The notes under the pieces were generated by a model. The model did not search any database. It worked only from the letters and a program-made list of their open reading frames with translations, and was not told the origin of the DNA. Made by a program: the position numbers and the translations under genes. This document shows, in pieces, positions 14,092 to 14,685 of a stretch of DNA of 14,685 nt. Every line of letters starts with the position of its first letter. Position 1 is the first letter of the stretch. The DNA lies in NCBI GenBank assembly GCA_905200265.1, contig CAJKJS010000009.1, positions 1 to 14,685 on the forward strand, read 5' to 3'. The stretch is from an uncultured Oscillospiraceae bacterium (lineage in GTDB: Bacteria > Bacillota > Clostridia > Oscillospirales > Acutalibacteraceae).

Positions 14092-14685
14092 TTATTTGAC
14101 GGCCAGCGGCATCCACAGACAGATGTAGTAAACCAGCGGTGACACAAAGATCACACTGTCAAAACGGTCCAGAATCCCCCCATGGCCGGGGATCACCTGG
14201 CCAAAATCTTTGATATTGCAACTGCGCTTGATAAGCGAAAAGCTCAGATCCCCTAAAATGGAAATGATCGAACTACCCAGCCCGATGAGCAGCATGGAAA
14301 TTTCGTTGACCTGGGCTCCAAACGCCTGCTCATAAATAAATCCTGCCAGCAAGAGCACCAGCACGTTGACAATTACGCCCCCGATAGCACCTTCAATCGT
14401 CTTTTTCGGGCTAATTTCCGGGCACAATTTGTGTTTGCCAAAAAAGCTACCGGTAAAGTAGGCCCCCGCATCGGCTACCCATGCGGCAAACACCGCCACC
14501 ATGACGATGAAAATGCCACAGGCGGGGTTATTATCCCGCAAACTGACCAGCGTACCCAATGCGGCGGGAATGAGTAACGTCATACTGTAAATCATACCCA
14601 GTTCCCGGAATGTTACTTCTTTATGATGGAACAAAAGCCCGCAGAACAGCACCAGAGTATAGATATACAAAATCAGAGCCGGGTC
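14092..14685 (-). CDS. cdsA: Phosphatidate cytidylyltransferase CdsA, 3' part (N-terminus outside window)
   Basis: The frame is open to the window edge and gives 197 C-terminal residues. The CDP-diglyceride synthase signature is present near the C-terminus: KDFGQVIPGHGGILDR followed by FDSVIF. Upstream are ADAGAYFTGSFFGKH and SPKKTIEGAIGG, typical of the catalytic half. Several hydrophobic segments separate these motifs, as expected for a polytopic inner-membrane protein. The enzyme makes CDP-diacylglycerol from phosphatidic acid and CTP, the branch point for phosphatidylglycerol, phosphatidylserine and cardiolipin. In many Bacillota cdsA follows uppS (undecaprenyl diphosphate synthase) and precedes dxr, and the order here fits from cdsA onward. 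No start codon can be assigned: the TTG at 14670 is an internal leucine. Confidence 0.95.
   Translation of the reverse strand, partial: DPALILYIYTLVLFCGLLFHHKEVTFRELGMIYSMTLLIPAALGTLVSLRDNNPACGIFIVMVAVFAAWVADAGAYFTGSFFGKHKLCPEISPKKTIEGAIGGVIVNVLVLLLAGFIYEQAFGAQVNEISMLLIGLGSSIISILGDLSFSLIKRSCNIKDFGQVIPGHGGILDRFDSVIFVSPLVYYICLWMPLAVK

Overview
The window is about 14.7 kb of a bacterial chromosome. Every gene I can support lies on the minus strand, so transcription runs from high to low coordinates. A Gram-positive-type PolC replicase, short HisG with HisZ, the MEP isoprenoid pathway, and a cdsA-dxr-rseP-ispG-polC order all point to Bacillota. The ispG gene between rseP and polC, with no proS there, and fairly GC-rich coding sequence suggest a Negativicutes-like member. 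That lineage guess rests on memory of gene order and is only moderately secure.

The right half (14685 to 6118) is an envelope, isoprenoid and replication cluster. It holds the 3' part of cdsA (CDP-diglyceride synthase), dxr (first committed MEP step), rseP (site-2 membrane protease), ispG (late MEP iron-sulfur enzyme) and polC (complete, 1449 residues). The genes are co-directional with short gaps. The dxr-rseP gap contains two RNA hairpins.

The left half (6030 to 1) is a histidine biosynthesis operon: hisZ-hisG-hisD-hisC-hisB, then a fused hisA-hisI gene, then the first 25 codons of hisE. A near-consensus sigma-70 promoter (TTGACA, 17-base spacer, TATTAT) lies in the 87-base polC-hisZ gap. 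A dyad covers its -10 box and a second palindrome covers the predicted start site, so the operon is probably repressor-controlled. hisZ through hisB overlap by 1 to 7 bases, which implies tight translational coupling. That chain breaks at an 83-base gap before hisAI, where a second candidate promoter sits.

The main anomaly is the hisA-hisI region. Many Bacillota order these genes B-H-A-F-I-E. Here hisH (upstream of hisA) and hisF (between hisA and hisI) are both missing, and hisA is joined in frame to hisI. The two missing genes encode the two subunits of one enzyme, imidazole glycerol phosphate synthase. The fusion joins two consecutive steps, since HisI makes the HisA substrate. All other steps seen look intact, so HisH and HisF are probably encoded elsewhere, possibly just left of the window. 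No RNA genes, mobile elements or CRISPR arrays were seen, and no gene-free stretch exceeds about 160 bases.
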